Positions 26,867-35,110 of a stretch of DNA of 64,000 bases are shown piece by piece. Origin of the DNA: Stenotrophomonas rhizophila (GTDB lineage: Bacteria > Pseudomonadota > Gammaproteobacteria > Xanthomonadales > Xanthomonadaceae); the NCBI RefSeq assembly GCF_000661955.1, contig NZ_CP007597.1:2039605-2103604 (forward strand), read 5' to 3'. A model generated the notes under the pieces. It was not told where the DNA came from. It worked only from the letters and a program-made list of their open reading frames with translations, and searched no databases. Numbering within the stretch: position 1 is the stretch's first letter; each line of letters begins with the position of its first letter. The translations under genes and the position numbers were made by a program.

Positions 26867-27846
26867 GTCGTGTGGTCAGTGCGGGCGTGTCGTACTTCGG
26901 CAAGGTGCCCTCGCGCGGCGATTTCGTCCGCGCCGCCGACAACCACCAACTGCTCGGCTGGCTGGACCGCTGGGCCGGCGAGAGCGTGGAACTGCTGAGC
27001 CAGAACCCGGACTGGAAGCGCGTCTACGACGACTCCCCGGAAATCCACTACGCGTTCCTGGGTTCGCGCAGCAAGCTGGTGTTGTGCGGGCATTTCCTGC
27101 CCAGTCGCGATGCCTCGCAGCGGCGGTTCCCGCTGTTGTCGGCGGTGCGCCTGGAAGCCACCGAACCGCTGCCGTTCATCGGCCGCAGCCCGCTGGCGAT
27201 GTCCAACGCCTGGTCGGGGCTGTCGCGGATGGCGCGGCAGGCGTTCAACGATGAAGACGCAGGCAATGCACTGAACGAACTGGCCGATGCGCGCTTCAGC
27301 ATCAGTACCGACCCCAGTGCCTACAACGCCACCTTCCGTGATTTCCTGGAAGGGCAGACCATCGGGTCGATGGAGCGCCTGCTCCGCGATGCCGGTCATC
27401 CGGACATCTCGCTGAAGAACGCGCTGCTGGCGCTGGGGCTGCTGCTGCAGCCGGTGCTGGGCGGCGGCGATGTCAACGTCGACCGCGCCCTGGTGTTCCC
27501 GCTTGTCCGCGATCCGCTGTACCGGCCGCTGGTGGCGGCGTTCTGGCTGGATATCGTGGCCTGCTTCGTGGCCCGCGGCGACTTCGAACTGGCGGTGCTG
27601 ATCCGCAACGACGCCGCGCCGTCGATGCTGGTGGGCTTCAATGGTGCCGACCGCCACGCGCTGCGCGCGGTGCTCGACCCGGCCGAAGCCGGCGACTTCC
27701 TGATCCGCCTGCAGGAGGCCCAGTGGGTCGAGGAATACCTGCACAGCGACTACAACCTCAACCGCCTTGCCAGCTACCTCGATCGTGACGATCTGGCATT
27801 GAGCACGGCGCGCAGCCTGTTCGGCGAGACTTTCCTGGGAACCTGA
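26863..27846 (+). CDS. tagF: T6SS regulator/accessory protein TagF
   Basis: 327 residues. The start overlaps the tssM stop and GGAGG lies about nine bases upstream; the frame is open further back within tssM. VSYFGKVPSRGDFVRAADN (7-25) is the hallmark of the TagF/DUF2094 family, followed by SPEIHYAFL and a C-terminal part with DRHALRAVLDPAEAGDFL-like residues. In Pseudomonas TagF represses T6SS after translation by acting on Fha. No fused PppA phosphatase domain is present. Its place between tssM and the OmpA gene is usual for the core cluster. Confidence 0.92.
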   Translation: MSRVVSAGVSYFGKVPSRGDFVRAADNHQLLGWLDRWAGESVELLSQNPDWKRVYDDSPEIHYAFLGSRSKLVLCGHFLPSRDASQRRFPLLSAVRLEATEPLPFIGRSPLAMSNAWSGLSRMARQAFNDEDAGNALNELADARFSISTDPSAYNATFRDFLEGQTIGSMERLLRDAGHPDISLKNALLALGLLLQPVLGGGDVNVDRALVFPLVRDPLYRPLVAAFWLDIVACFVARGDFELAVLIRNDAAPSMLVGFNGADRHALRAVLDPAEAGDFLIRLQEAQWVEEYLHSDYNLNRLASYLDRDDLALSTARSLFGETFLGT

Positions 27847-27848
27847 CC

Positions 27849-28625
27849 ATGCGCCTCCGCTCTACTCTCATTGTTGCCCTGGCCGCGTTGTCAGTCACCG
27901 GCATTGCCTTCGCGCAGGCCCCGGCGGCGGCGGCCACCGAGCGCCCGGTCGTGATCGAAGGCGTGGTGCCCGACCAGGCGACCAAGGCGCGGTTGCTGAA
28001 GAACCTGCGGGAGGTCTACGGCGCTGATCGCGTGGTCGACCGCATCCAGGTGGAATCGATCGCCACGCCGCCGAACTGGGGCGAGTACGTGGCCGGCATG
28101 ATCACCCCGGGGCTGAAGCGGGTGTCGCCCGGCAAGCTGGAAGTGAACGGCCAGTCCGTGCGCGTGACCGGCGAAGTGGGCAACGAAGCGCTGCGCCAGC
28201 AGGTGGCCAGCGACCTCAGCCTGGCCAGCAATACCTCCTACACGGTGACCAACGCGCTGAAGGTGGGCTCGCAGCAGAAGCTGCTCGACCAGACCCTGGC
28301 CAACCGCATCATCGAGTTCCAGAGCGGCAGCGCCAAGCTGACCCCGCTGGGCATGAGCATCCTGGACGAAATGGTGGCCAAGATGGCCCTGATGGGCGAC
28401 ACCAGCTTCGTTATCATCGGCCATACCGACAACGTCGGTCAGCGCGAAAGCAACCTGGCGCTCAGCCATGCACGCGCGCAGGCGGTGAAGGCCTACATGG
28501 TGCAGAAGGGGATCGCCGGCAACCACCTGGACGTGCTGGGCAAGGGCCCGGACGAGCCGGTGGCCGACAACACCACCAACGACGGTCGCGCACGCAACCG
28601 CCGTATCGAGTTCAAGATCCAGTAA
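27849..28625 (+). CDS. OmpA-family protein with N-terminal BON-like domain
   Basis: 258 residues, two bases after tagF. A signal peptide ends near AFAQA (about residue 23). Residues 30-135 look like a BON-type region (VVIEGVVPDQATKARLLKNL; VRVTGEVGNEALRQQVASDL). The C-terminal OmpA domain has IIEFQSGSAKLTPLG and HTDNVGQRESNLALSHARAQ (about 197-216) and ends in NDGRARNRRIEFKIQ, which include the peptidoglycan-binding Asp and Arg. The likely role is to fix the T6SS to the cell wall, a task done in other systems by an OmpA-like extension of TssL or by TagL. Confidence 0.88.
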   Translation: MRLRSTLIVALAALSVTGIAFAQAPAAAATERPVVIEGVVPDQATKARLLKNLREVYGADRVVDRIQVESIATPPNWGEYVAGMITPGLKRVSPGKLEVNGQSVRVTGEVGNEALRQQVASDLSLASNTSYTVTNALKVGSQQKLLDQTLANRIIEFQSGSAKLTPLGMSILDEMVAKMALMGDTSFVIIGHTDNVGQRESNLALSHARAQAVKAYMVQKGIAGNHLDVLGKGPDEPVADNTTNDGRARNRRIEFKIQ

Positions 28626-28635
28626 ACCGGTAACG

Positions 28636-28660
28636 CTCGACGGGCTTACTGCCCGTCGAG
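28636..28660. terminator. Hairpin between convergent ompA-like and tssA genes
   Basis: CTCGACGGGC pairs perfectly with GCCCGTCGAG across a five-base loop. It overlaps the last codons of tssA. There is no T tract, so termination may be factor-dependent or work mainly as an RNA end. Confidence 0.5.
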
Positions 28661-29710
28661 GTTCTGGTTGATGTCCAGCATCTCTTCCATCTGGTCGAGC
28701 ACGCTGGAATCCTTGATGACCCGCTTGAGCCACACGTGCAGCGGCATCTCGCCCCAACGCGCGGCCTTTTCGGCCAGGTAGGCCACCGGGCTGTGCGGTT
28801 CGGTGCGGCGGAAGAACTCGGCCACCTGGCGCAGTTGCTGCAGTGCTTCCTTGCGGCTGGTGGGCGCGCCGGCCGGGCCACGGGGCGCAGCGGCGGTCGC
28901 GTTATCGGTGCTGCTCACCTCTACCGCGAAGCTGTCATCGGCGGCGATTTCTGCGGCCATGTCGCCGTCCAGCAGCACGCCCGCGTCGCGCGCGAAGCGC
29001 ATCACCGTGCGCTGCAGGTGTTCGATCTGCTCGCGCACCGCGCTGAAGCTGGGGCCATCCAGGCCCAGGCGGTTGTCGACCGCGGCCTGCAACGCGGCCA
29101 GCGCGTCGGCGCATTCCGGCAGAACCTCGACCAGCTGGCGATAGAACTCGTGCTGGGTATCGCGGCGAGCCGCTTCCAGCTGTTCCAGGCCAGGGCGATC
29201 GTCGTGGTAGTCGCCGCCATTGCTGGCCCGCGAATGCGCCACTTCGAAATCGGACAGGCTGAAGCGGCCCTGCGGCGCGGACACGATCGGCACGTTGCGC
29301 AGCCACTGCAGCGAATTGCTGAGCAGCCAGCTGAGGTTGCCGATGCGTTCTTCCTGGTCATCATCGACGGCCACAGGATGCACGTCGTCCCAGTACTGAT
29401 CGCACAGCCCGGCCACCACGCGGTAGCCGGTGGTGAGGCCACGGAAGCCCTCCACCTGGGTCGCCGCTTCGGTCAACCAGCCGGCCAGGCGCAGGTCCTT
29501 GGTGCGGGTCTGCAGCAGGTCGGCGCATTCACGGGCGACGCTGCTCCAGTCGGCGTACTTGATGTCGGTCTGCCACTCGCCCTGGTCCAGGGTCGGGTCA
29601 TCGGCACGCCGGCTCTCCTGGATCCGGTCGAACTCCGGCGAGAAGGAAAGGTCGTCGCCGGTGGGGGCGTGGTCGGCAATCGGGGCCAGCAGGGCATCCT
29701 GATCCAGCAT
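28646..29710 (-). CDS. tssA: T6SS baseplate/cap protein TssA
   Basis: 354 residues. ATG 29710 (MLDQDALLAPIADHAPTGDD) is the family-like start; the frame is open to 29773. The N-terminal ImpA domain shows the PTGDDLSFSPEFDRI pattern (about 16-30) and DWSSVARECADLLQTRTKDLR; a variable Ala/Pro linker follows and the C-terminus has PHSPVAYLAEKAARWGEMPL, typical of the short TssA class. TssA organises baseplate priming and sheath growth. It faces the tssM-tagF-ompA block, and its promoter would lie in the 29.7-30.1 kb gap. Confidence 0.93.
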   Translation of the reverse strand: MLDQDALLAPIADHAPTGDDLSFSPEFDRIQESRRADDPTLDQGEWQTDIKYADWSSVARECADLLQTRTKDLRLAGWLTEAATQVEGFRGLTTGYRVVAGLCDQYWDDVHPVAVDDDQEERIGNLSWLLSNSLQWLRNVPIVSAPQGRFSLSDFEVAHSRASNGGDYHDDRPGLEQLEAARRDTQHEFYRQLVEVLPECADALAALQAAVDNRLGLDGPSFSAVREQIEHLQRTVMRFARDAGVLLDGDMAAEIAADDSFAVEVSSTDNATAAAPRGPAGAPTSRKEALQQLRQVAEFFRRTEPHSPVAYLAEKAARWGEMPLHVWLKRVIKDSSVLDQMEEMLDINQNLDGQ

Positions 29711-30071
29711 GGCAAATCTCGAGATGGGAACTGCGGTGATTCTAGCGTGGTGATCGTGGGCTGCGGAAATCACGGCCGTGACAGTTGGCTGCGACAGGGA
29801 AGATCACGACTGTGTGAAATTGTGATGTTAAGCACGCTTGCGTGTAGGAATTCCCCGGTACCGGGGCCACCGTCGATTTGTTACGGTTCCTGGCGTGGAC
29901 ACGGAAGTCCCGGTGAGTCGGGGCGGCGATTGTGCCGTCGTGGGAGACCCTCACTGCGCGGTCAACCTCGGGTGCCGACCCCGAGCAGGGCGCCCCTCGG
30001 GCTGAGGACAGGTGCGCCTCTTCTCCTGACGTTCTCACTGGTTGCATGGCTGAAGTCAAAAGAAGAACGAC
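29711..30071. other. Divergent intergenic region between tssA and the DUF3304 genes
   Basis: 361 bp that must hold the promoters of both strands. No gene is supported. GC is lower around 29.80-29.85 kb. No promoter element could be placed with confidence. Confidence 0.45.
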
Positions 30072-30530
30072 ATGCGTGGTAGGACAATCTGGCTGCTGGG
30101 CTTGCTCGTTCTGCTGCTGCCGCTGTTGGCAGCGTGTCGTGGACGTGAGGCCGCTACCGAAGTCGGCATTCTTGGCTACAACCACACCGACGGGGACATA
30201 CCGCAGTTCACCATCAATGGTGGCAACGGTGGATCTGCCCGGCGTCACGCCGAAGGCGGCACTGTCTGCTGCACCTTGATGCCGGACCAATGGAAGCCAG
30301 GCATGGACGTACAGGTGCGGTGGACTAATGACCTGACCACCTACCATCAGGCAACCGTTCCCGTGCCCCGCTACGAGAGCATAGGTAATCTGGCGGTGCA
30401 CTTTCTCCGCAATGGCGAGGTAAAAGTATTTGTCACGTCCATGGTCCTTGGCCATCCGGAATACCCCTTGAGTGGATCGGAGGCTGGTCTGCGTGAGGGG
30501 AACGATCCAGTGTGGAAGAGTTTGCTTTAA
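30072..30530 (+). CDS. DUF3304-family lipoprotein, putative Tle immunity (Tli)
   Basis: 152 residues. Lipobox LLAAC with C22 predicts an outer-membrane or periplasm-facing lipoprotein. The core has VGILGYNHTDGDIPQFTINGG (split around residue 32-52), GGTVCCTLMPDQWKPGMDVQVRW-like segments, LAVHFLRNGEVKVFVTS and GHPEYPLSG. DUF3304 lipoproteins are regularly found beside DUF2235 (Tle1-type) lipases, where a periplasmic lipoprotein blocks the lipase. No lipase gene is next to this copy, so it is an orphan. It is the first of three tandem copies. Confidence 0.8.
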   Translation: MRGRTIWLLGLLVLLLPLLAACRGREAATEVGILGYNHTDGDIPQFTINGGNGGSARRHAEGGTVCCTLMPDQWKPGMDVQVRWTNDLTTYHQATVPVPRYESIGNLAVHFLRNGEVKVFVTSMVLGHPEYPLSGSEAGLREGNDPVWKSLL

Positions 30531-30641
30531 GCGAAGCGTCTGAAGACGCGAATTGTAGACAGCGCGAGTGAATGTAAGGTACCCATGCTTGCTCAGGATC
30601 AGCGGTGTTATAGAAGATGACATTGAGGCGGAAAGATGACG

Positions 30642-31124
30642 ATGCAGCGTAAATCGGCGTGGCTGGGATGTTCAGTGCTTTTTATCGGTTTTTTGCTTGC
30701 TGCGTGCAGGCTAGCGGATGACATGGGACCGGTTGGTGTGCTGGGCTACAACCACACTGACACTGACATCTCGCAGTTCCTAGTAAATGGGGCAGCCGGC
30801 GGCAGTTTTGTCGAAGCACACCACGAAGGTGGCACTTCCTGTTGCGTCTCGATTCCGAAGAACTGGCGGTCTGGATTGACGGTAGAGGTCGAATGGACGA
30901 CGGACCTAAAGAGTTACAAGCGACGATCGGTCGTCATTCCAGAATACGAGCCCTCCGACGGGCAGATGGTCGTGCATTTCCTGCGAAATGGCGATATGAA
31001 GATCTTTGTGACATCGCTGTTTCCAGGGCATCCGAACTACCCGCTAAAAGGTCCCGAGTCCAGTTTAATGAGAGACGGCAGTGCTATCGGCAATGAATGG
31101 AAAGGGAAAGAGGAAGAGGGATGA
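30642..31124 (+). CDS. DUF3304-family lipoprotein, second copy
   Basis: 160 residues from ATG 30642; ATG 30636 is also possible but too near the GGAAAG site. Lipobox LLAAC. It repeats the pattern of the first copy: VGVLGYNHTDTDISQFLVNG, GGTSCCVSIPKNWRSGL, MVVHFLRNGDMKIFVTSLF, GHPNYPLKGPE. The tail is longer and Lys/Glu-rich. Its stop overlaps by four bases with the start of a decayed gene, an arrangement expected if it was once coupled to a toxin gene. Immunity role inferred. Confidence 0.8.
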   Translation: MQRKSAWLGCSVLFIGFLLAACRLADDMGPVGVLGYNHTDTDISQFLVNGAAGGSFVEAHHEGGTSCCVSIPKNWRSGLTVEVEWTTDLKSYKRRSVVIPEYEPSDGQMVVHFLRNGDMKIFVTSLFPGHPNYPLKGPESSLMRDGSAIGNEWKGKEEEG

Positions 31125-31321
31125 GCCATCGCGAACCGACCGGCGCACAGCCGATGCCATCGGATGGCCGTCGTTTGCTATCCGGTGCTGAAGCCCAGCG
31201 CAGGGCCAGCGCAATCGCATGTATGAGGAAGAAGGGCTCGGAGTGCCAAGGCCAGGTTGAGGTGGCGGGGCGCCAAACTGTGATCCGCTCGTGTTCTATG
31301 TACGCGGACGGTGTCGAATAG
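31121..31321 (+). pseudogene. Short remnant, possibly the start of a DUF2235 lipase gene
   Basis: 66 codons starting in the stop codon of the lipoprotein gene (ATGA overlap). RRLLSGAEAQRRASAIACMRKKG resembles, in spacing of R, L/M, AE, R, A and C, the N-terminal RPMTDAERQQRQAAQSCTLP of the intact DUF2235 protein at 45 kb, and is followed by a Cys and a VEV strand as there. The frame then closes before any catalytic part. The link is weak but fits the gene order lipoprotein-lipase seen at 44.4-46.7 kb. Confidence 0.4.
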
Positions 31322-31372
31322 GCTACTGCTCGCTGTATGCTTTCTTGGGCAAGGTCTGGCTGAAAATGCGAT

Positions 31373-31394
31373 CGTCTCGTCTCGTCTCGTCTCG
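31373..31394 (+). repeat. Pentanucleotide repeat (CGTCT)4
   Basis: Four full CGTCT units and a partial fifth in tandem, in the decayed stretch between the second and third DUF3304 genes. Such repeats change length by slippage. Confidence 0.85.
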
Positions 31395-31507
31395 CTTGCC
31401 GTGGCATGGGTCGGCGATTTCAAGGGAGCAAGCAGTATCATCGAGCATGTGCGCGTACCAAGGTGGCTCGCGAGTGTTCAACCAACCTTATAGTCGGAGA
31501 ATGTGAG

Positions 31508-31975
31508 GTGTCCTCGGTAGCGCTTGTGCGAAACGCGGTATCGCTGCTCTTCATACTGGGCTTGGGTGCCTGTCAGGCCGGGGCGCAGTCGGTTCCGGTA
31601 GGTGTGGTTGGGTATAACCATACCGACACGAGAGTAGCCGAGTTCTCCGTCGACATCGGGGGCGGTGGTAGCTTTGTTCGCGCGCATGACGGTGGTAGCT
31701 CCACTGTTTGCTGTGCCCGCGTTCCTGCCAAGTGGCATCAGGGATTGCAGATTCAAGTCAAATGGACAGGCGATCTAAAAACCTACCACCGTCGTGCGGT
31801 GCCGATTCCGGACTACGGCGTCGAGGTCGGTCATCTGGCAGTACATTTTCTTCGAAGCGGTGAGGTGCGGTCCTTCGTGACGCCGTTCTATCTGGGGCAT
31901 CCGCGCTACCCACTTACCGGTGAGGAGGCTGGGCTGAGTGCCGGCGAGGATACTGTTCGAGAAGAGTGGCGTTAA
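31508..31975 (+). CDS. DUF3304-family lipoprotein, third copy
   Basis: 155 residues from a GTG at 31508, chosen because it gives a proper signal peptide ending in the lipobox LGAC (C22) and has GGAG about nine bases upstream; the frame is open back to 31406. The core repeats VGVVGYNHTDTRVAEFSVD, STVCCARVPAKWHQGLQIQV, LAVHFLRSGEVRSFVTPF and GHPRYPLTG. Conservation of the paired cysteines in all copies suggests a structural disulfide or metal site. Probable immunity to a Tle lipase whose gene was lost from this site. Confidence 0.8.
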   Translation: MSSVALVRNAVSLLFILGLGACQAGAQSVPVGVVGYNHTDTRVAEFSVDIGGGGSFVRAHDGGSSTVCCARVPAKWHQGLQIQVKWTGDLKTYHRRAVPIPDYGVEVGHLAVHFLRSGEVRSFVTPFYLGHPRYPLTGEEAGLSAGEDTVREEWR

Positions 31976-32207
31976 TGGTCTAGCGTGGGACGTTTTTGGG
32001 TGGTGTGATTAGGTGCGGATGCACGAGGAGTGCCGTGGCCTCTCTACGTTGCCGCCCGGCAGTGTCCCGTCCATTGGAGGTGCATTCCAGCAGTTGGGTA
32101 TGGCGATGGGGGGCTGAGCGAGGGTGGAACGTTCCGCGCGAAGCGGGATGTCCGCAGGGCCAAGCTGCAGGCAGTGACGTATTTCGGTCATCTGCGCTGC
32201 GCGAAAG

Positions 32208-32223
32208 TGTGATTAGAGTCTCA
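32208..32223 (+). promoter_or_regulatory. Candidate Clp/CRP operator upstream of the second vgrG
   Basis: TGTGATTAGAGTCTCA matches nine of ten fixed positions of TGTGA-N6-TCACA. It ends 103 bp before the vgrG start, similar to the 115 bp found at the first vgrG, which raises the chance that it is real. Confidence 0.4.
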
Positions 32224-32296
32224 TTCGGACCCCGATCCAGCGAGACGGTGTTGGGTTTCTGACGCATCTGGTACATTTCGCGGTTGGGAAAGGACG

Positions 32297-32311
32297 TCCC
32301 GCGCCGCGGGA
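32297..32311. promoter_or_regulatory. Perfect palindrome before the second vgrG
   Basis: TCCCGCG and CGCGGGA flank a single C, 15 bp upstream of the start codon. It could be a repressor site or a hairpin in the leader that affects translation. Confidence 0.35.
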
Positions 32312-32326
32312 TGACAGCTGGCAGAG

Positions 32327-35110
32327 ATGGCATTGGACGCGTTGAACTCTTTATTCGCACAGGTGGCGGGCCTATCGGGTGCCCCGCGTTTGCATCGTCT
32401 GGCCCTGCCGGGGGCGGGCGACCTGGTGGTCGAGCGGTGGAGCGGCGAGGAATCGCTGTCCACGCATTTCGATTACGTGATCGATTTCCTCTCGCTCGAT
32501 GCCGGCCTCGACCTGGAGGCATGGCTGGGCCAGCGCGCGACCTTGACTACGCGGGCCGCCAGCGGCGCCGATATCGAGCGCGTGGGCCTGGTCAGCGACG
32601 CGACCCTGCTCGGCAGCGATGGCGGTGTGGCGCGCTACCGGATCGGCGTGCGGCCGTGGACGTGGTGGCTGGAGCACGGTCGGCACAGCCGCGTGTTCCA
32701 GGAGCGCAGCGTGCAGGACATCCTGTCGTCGGTGTTCGACGGTTACAAAGATATTGCCCGCTGGCAGTGGAGTGACGAAGTGGCCGGTTTCCTCGGCGCC
32801 GAGCGCAAGCGCAGCTATTGCGTGCAGTACCGCGAAAGCGATGCGGCGTTCGTGCAGCGCTTGCTGGCGGAAGAAGGGCTGGGCTGGCGCGTGCAGAACG
32901 ACGCCGAGGCGCCGGCAGGCCACTGCATGGTGATCTTCTCCGACAGCGCGACGCAGCCGGAAGACGCGACGTCGTCGAGCAGCGGCGTGCGTTTCCATCG
33001 CAGTGCCGCCACGGAAAGCGAGGACACGGTGCAGGCGTTGGGTCAGTCGCGTCGGCTGGGCAGCAATCGGCTCACGGTCTTCAGCGGTGACTACAAGCGC
33101 AGCAGCGGGCAGGGCGCGCAGGTGCCGGTCAATGGCGGCGGCAGCCAGTCCGCGCGCGAGGCCTATGATCCGGCCGGCGCCTATGCGTTTGCCGACAGCA
33201 GCGACGGTGACCGCTTGGCGGGCCTGCAGGCCGAAGCGCACGAAGCGCGCAACCAGGCGTGGCGCGGACGCAGCAGCGTGCGCTCGCTGTGTGCGGGCCA
33301 GTGGCTGCGGATCGGCCAGGTGCCCGCGTCGGCGCCGTCGGAGGTGCTGCTGACAGGCGTCTGGCATCTCGGCGTCAACAATCTTCCCGTGGACCTGCGG
33401 GCGTCGCTTGCGCAGGCATTGGGCGCTGCACCTTCCGCGCATCCGGTCGATCCAGCCGTGCACGAGCGCGCCGAAGCGGTGGGCTATGCCAATGCCTTCA
33501 CCGCGATCCAGCGCACGACGCCGTGGCGGCCGGTGCTGCATGATGACACCGGCGTGCGCCTGAACCCGCGGCCGCTGGCGCCGGGCTATCAGACCGCGAT
33601 CGTGGTGGGCGCGCAGGGCAGCGCTGCCGGCGCCGGCAGCCACGAAGTCCACGCCGATCTGGCTGGGCGTATCCGGGTCAAGTTCCATTTCCAGTCCGGT
33701 CAGGGCGATGGCGCGCGCGATAGTGCGTGGCTGCGCGTGGCCCAGCGCTATGCCGGTCCGGGCGTGGGCAGCCAGTTCCTGCCGCGGATCGGTCAGGAGG
33801 TGCTGGTCGGCTTCCTCGACGGTGATATTGATCGCCCGGTGGTACTGGGCGCGCTCTACAACGGACGCGGCGAAGCCGGGGTTGCACCGACCCCGGCCGG
33901 CCAGGCCGCCAGCGCTGACACCAGCGCCTATGCGCAGGCCGCCGATGCACGCGCCAGCGCGCAGGCCAATGTGACCGGTGGACACGCGCCGGCCTGGCAT
34001 GCGGCCGCCGGCGGCGACGATGCGCACCGCCATCCCGGTGCACTGTGGGGCCTGCGCTCCAAGGAGTGGGGCGGCAGTGGCTACAACGCGCTGCTGTTCG
34101 ACGACAGTGACGCCCAGTTGCGCGCACAGCTGCTGACCACCCAGGCGGTGACCAGCCTCAACCTTGGCCACCTGATCCACCAGGCCGACAATTTCCGCGG
34201 CAGCCTGCGCGGTGAGGGCTTTGAGTTGCGCAGTGATGCCTGGGGTGCGCTGCGTGCGCGCTCGGGGCTGTGGCTGAGTGGCTATGCGCGCGGCGCGCAG
34301 GGCAAGGCCGGTGATGCGGCGCAGCCGGTCGCGCTGCTGACTCAGTTGCAGACGCTGGGCACCTCCTTCGCAACGGCGGCCAGTACCCACCTGACCAGCA
34401 AGCTGGCCGCGCACGAAGGTGCGCAGCAACCCAACCGCTCGCGGCTGGTGCAGGACAAGGCGCCGCTGGCCGCGCTGCTGGCCAGTGCGCGCACCACCGT
34501 GGAGGGCGTCGAGTACGCGTCGGCCCGTGGACAGGCGGCCGAGCGCGATGCTGGTGCCGGCGAGAACAAGGTGCCGCACGTCGGCGATGCACTGCTGGGC
34601 CTGGCCGCGCCGGACGGCGTAGTGCACGTGGCCGGGCAGGCGCTGGGCTGGGCGATCGGCGAGACCCTGACGCTGGGCAGCGGGCAGGCCAGCGAAACGG
34701 CTGTGATGGGGCAAATGCGGCTGCATGCTGCCCAGAGCGTGGGCGTGCTGGCGACGGCGGTGCAGGGCAAGGCGGCAACGGTTGCTGCGCTGAGCGTGGT
34801 GGCCGGGCAGGGTGAGCTGGACGTGCAGGCACAGCAGGACGAACTGCGCATCCAGGCGCAGGCCGCGCTGAAGATGGCCAGCGCCCAGTCGCAGTTCGAC
34901 CTGGCCGCCGGCAAGACCCTGCACGTGGCCACCGCCGGCGGCGCCAGCGTGACCATCGAAGGCGGCAACATCACCTTCACCGCACCGGGCAACATCGTGG
35001 TGCATGCCGGCAAGAAGTCGTTCACCGGTCCCAGCAATTACCAGGCCGAGCTCAAGAGCTGGGTGCATGGGGACCTCAAGAAACAACGCATCATTGGATT
35101 CTCGGGATGA
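32327..35110 (+). CDS. vgrG: Type VI secretion spike protein VgrG (second)
   Basis: 927 residues. The gp27-like part has HSRVFQERSVQDILSSVF and CVQYRESDAAFVQRLLAEEG; the gp5 OB-fold has RIRVKFHFQSG and FLPRIGQEVLVGFLDGDIDR (about 485-505); the C-terminal DUF2345 needle ends in SFTGPSNYQAELKSWVHGD. No toxin domain is fused. It closely resembles the third VgrG over most of its length (for example DDSDAQLR, NLGHLIHQADNFRGSLRGEG), so recombination between them is possible. The stop overlaps the next gene by four bases (ATGA). It heads a module of peptidoglycan-directed effectors. Confidence 0.95.
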   Translation: MALDALNSLFAQVAGLSGAPRLHRLALPGAGDLVVERWSGEESLSTHFDYVIDFLSLDAGLDLEAWLGQRATLTTRAASGADIERVGLVSDATLLGSDGGVARYRIGVRPWTWWLEHGRHSRVFQERSVQDILSSVFDGYKDIARWQWSDEVAGFLGAERKRSYCVQYRESDAAFVQRLLAEEGLGWRVQNDAEAPAGHCMVIFSDSATQPEDATSSSSGVRFHRSAATESEDTVQALGQSRRLGSNRLTVFSGDYKRSSGQGAQVPVNGGGSQSAREAYDPAGAYAFADSSDGDRLAGLQAEAHEARNQAWRGRSSVRSLCAGQWLRIGQVPASAPSEVLLTGVWHLGVNNLPVDLRASLAQALGAAPSAHPVDPAVHERAEAVGYANAFTAIQRTTPWRPVLHDDTGVRLNPRPLAPGYQTAIVVGAQGSAAGAGSHEVHADLAGRIRVKFHFQSGQGDGARDSAWLRVAQRYAGPGVGSQFLPRIGQEVLVGFLDGDIDRPVVLGALYNGRGEAGVAPTPAGQAASADTSAYAQAADARASAQANVTGGHAPAWHAAAGGDDAHRHPGALWGLRSKEWGGSGYNALLFDDSDAQLRAQLLTTQAVTSLNLGHLIHQADNFRGSLRGEGFELRSDAWGALRARSGLWLSGYARGAQGKAGDAAQPVALLTQLQTLGTSFATAASTHLTSKLAAHEGAQQPNRSRLVQDKAPLAALLASARTTVEGVEYASARGQAAERDAGAGENKVPHVGDALLGLAAPDGVVHVAGQALGWAIGETLTLGSGQASETAVMGQMRLHAAQSVGVLATAVQGKAATVAALSVVAGQGELDVQAQQDELRIQAQAALKMASAQSQFDLAAGKTLHVATAGGASVTIEGGNITFTAPGNIVVHAGKKSFTGPSNYQAELKSWVHGDLKKQRIIGFSG

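Larger units (their letters stand above)
31976..32326. promoter_or_regulatory. Intergenic region upstream of the second vgrG
   Basis: 351 bp without a supported gene. It contains a near-consensus Clp/CRP-type site and a short perfect palindrome, both listed separately. Confidence 0.5.

Noticed and set aside
29790..29830. Possible Clp site near the divergent tssA promoter
   Set aside because: A TGTGA half-site is present but there is no matching TCACA at the right distance.
31373..31394. CRISPR-like repeat
   Set aside because: The units are five bases with no spacers; it is a simple sequence repeat.
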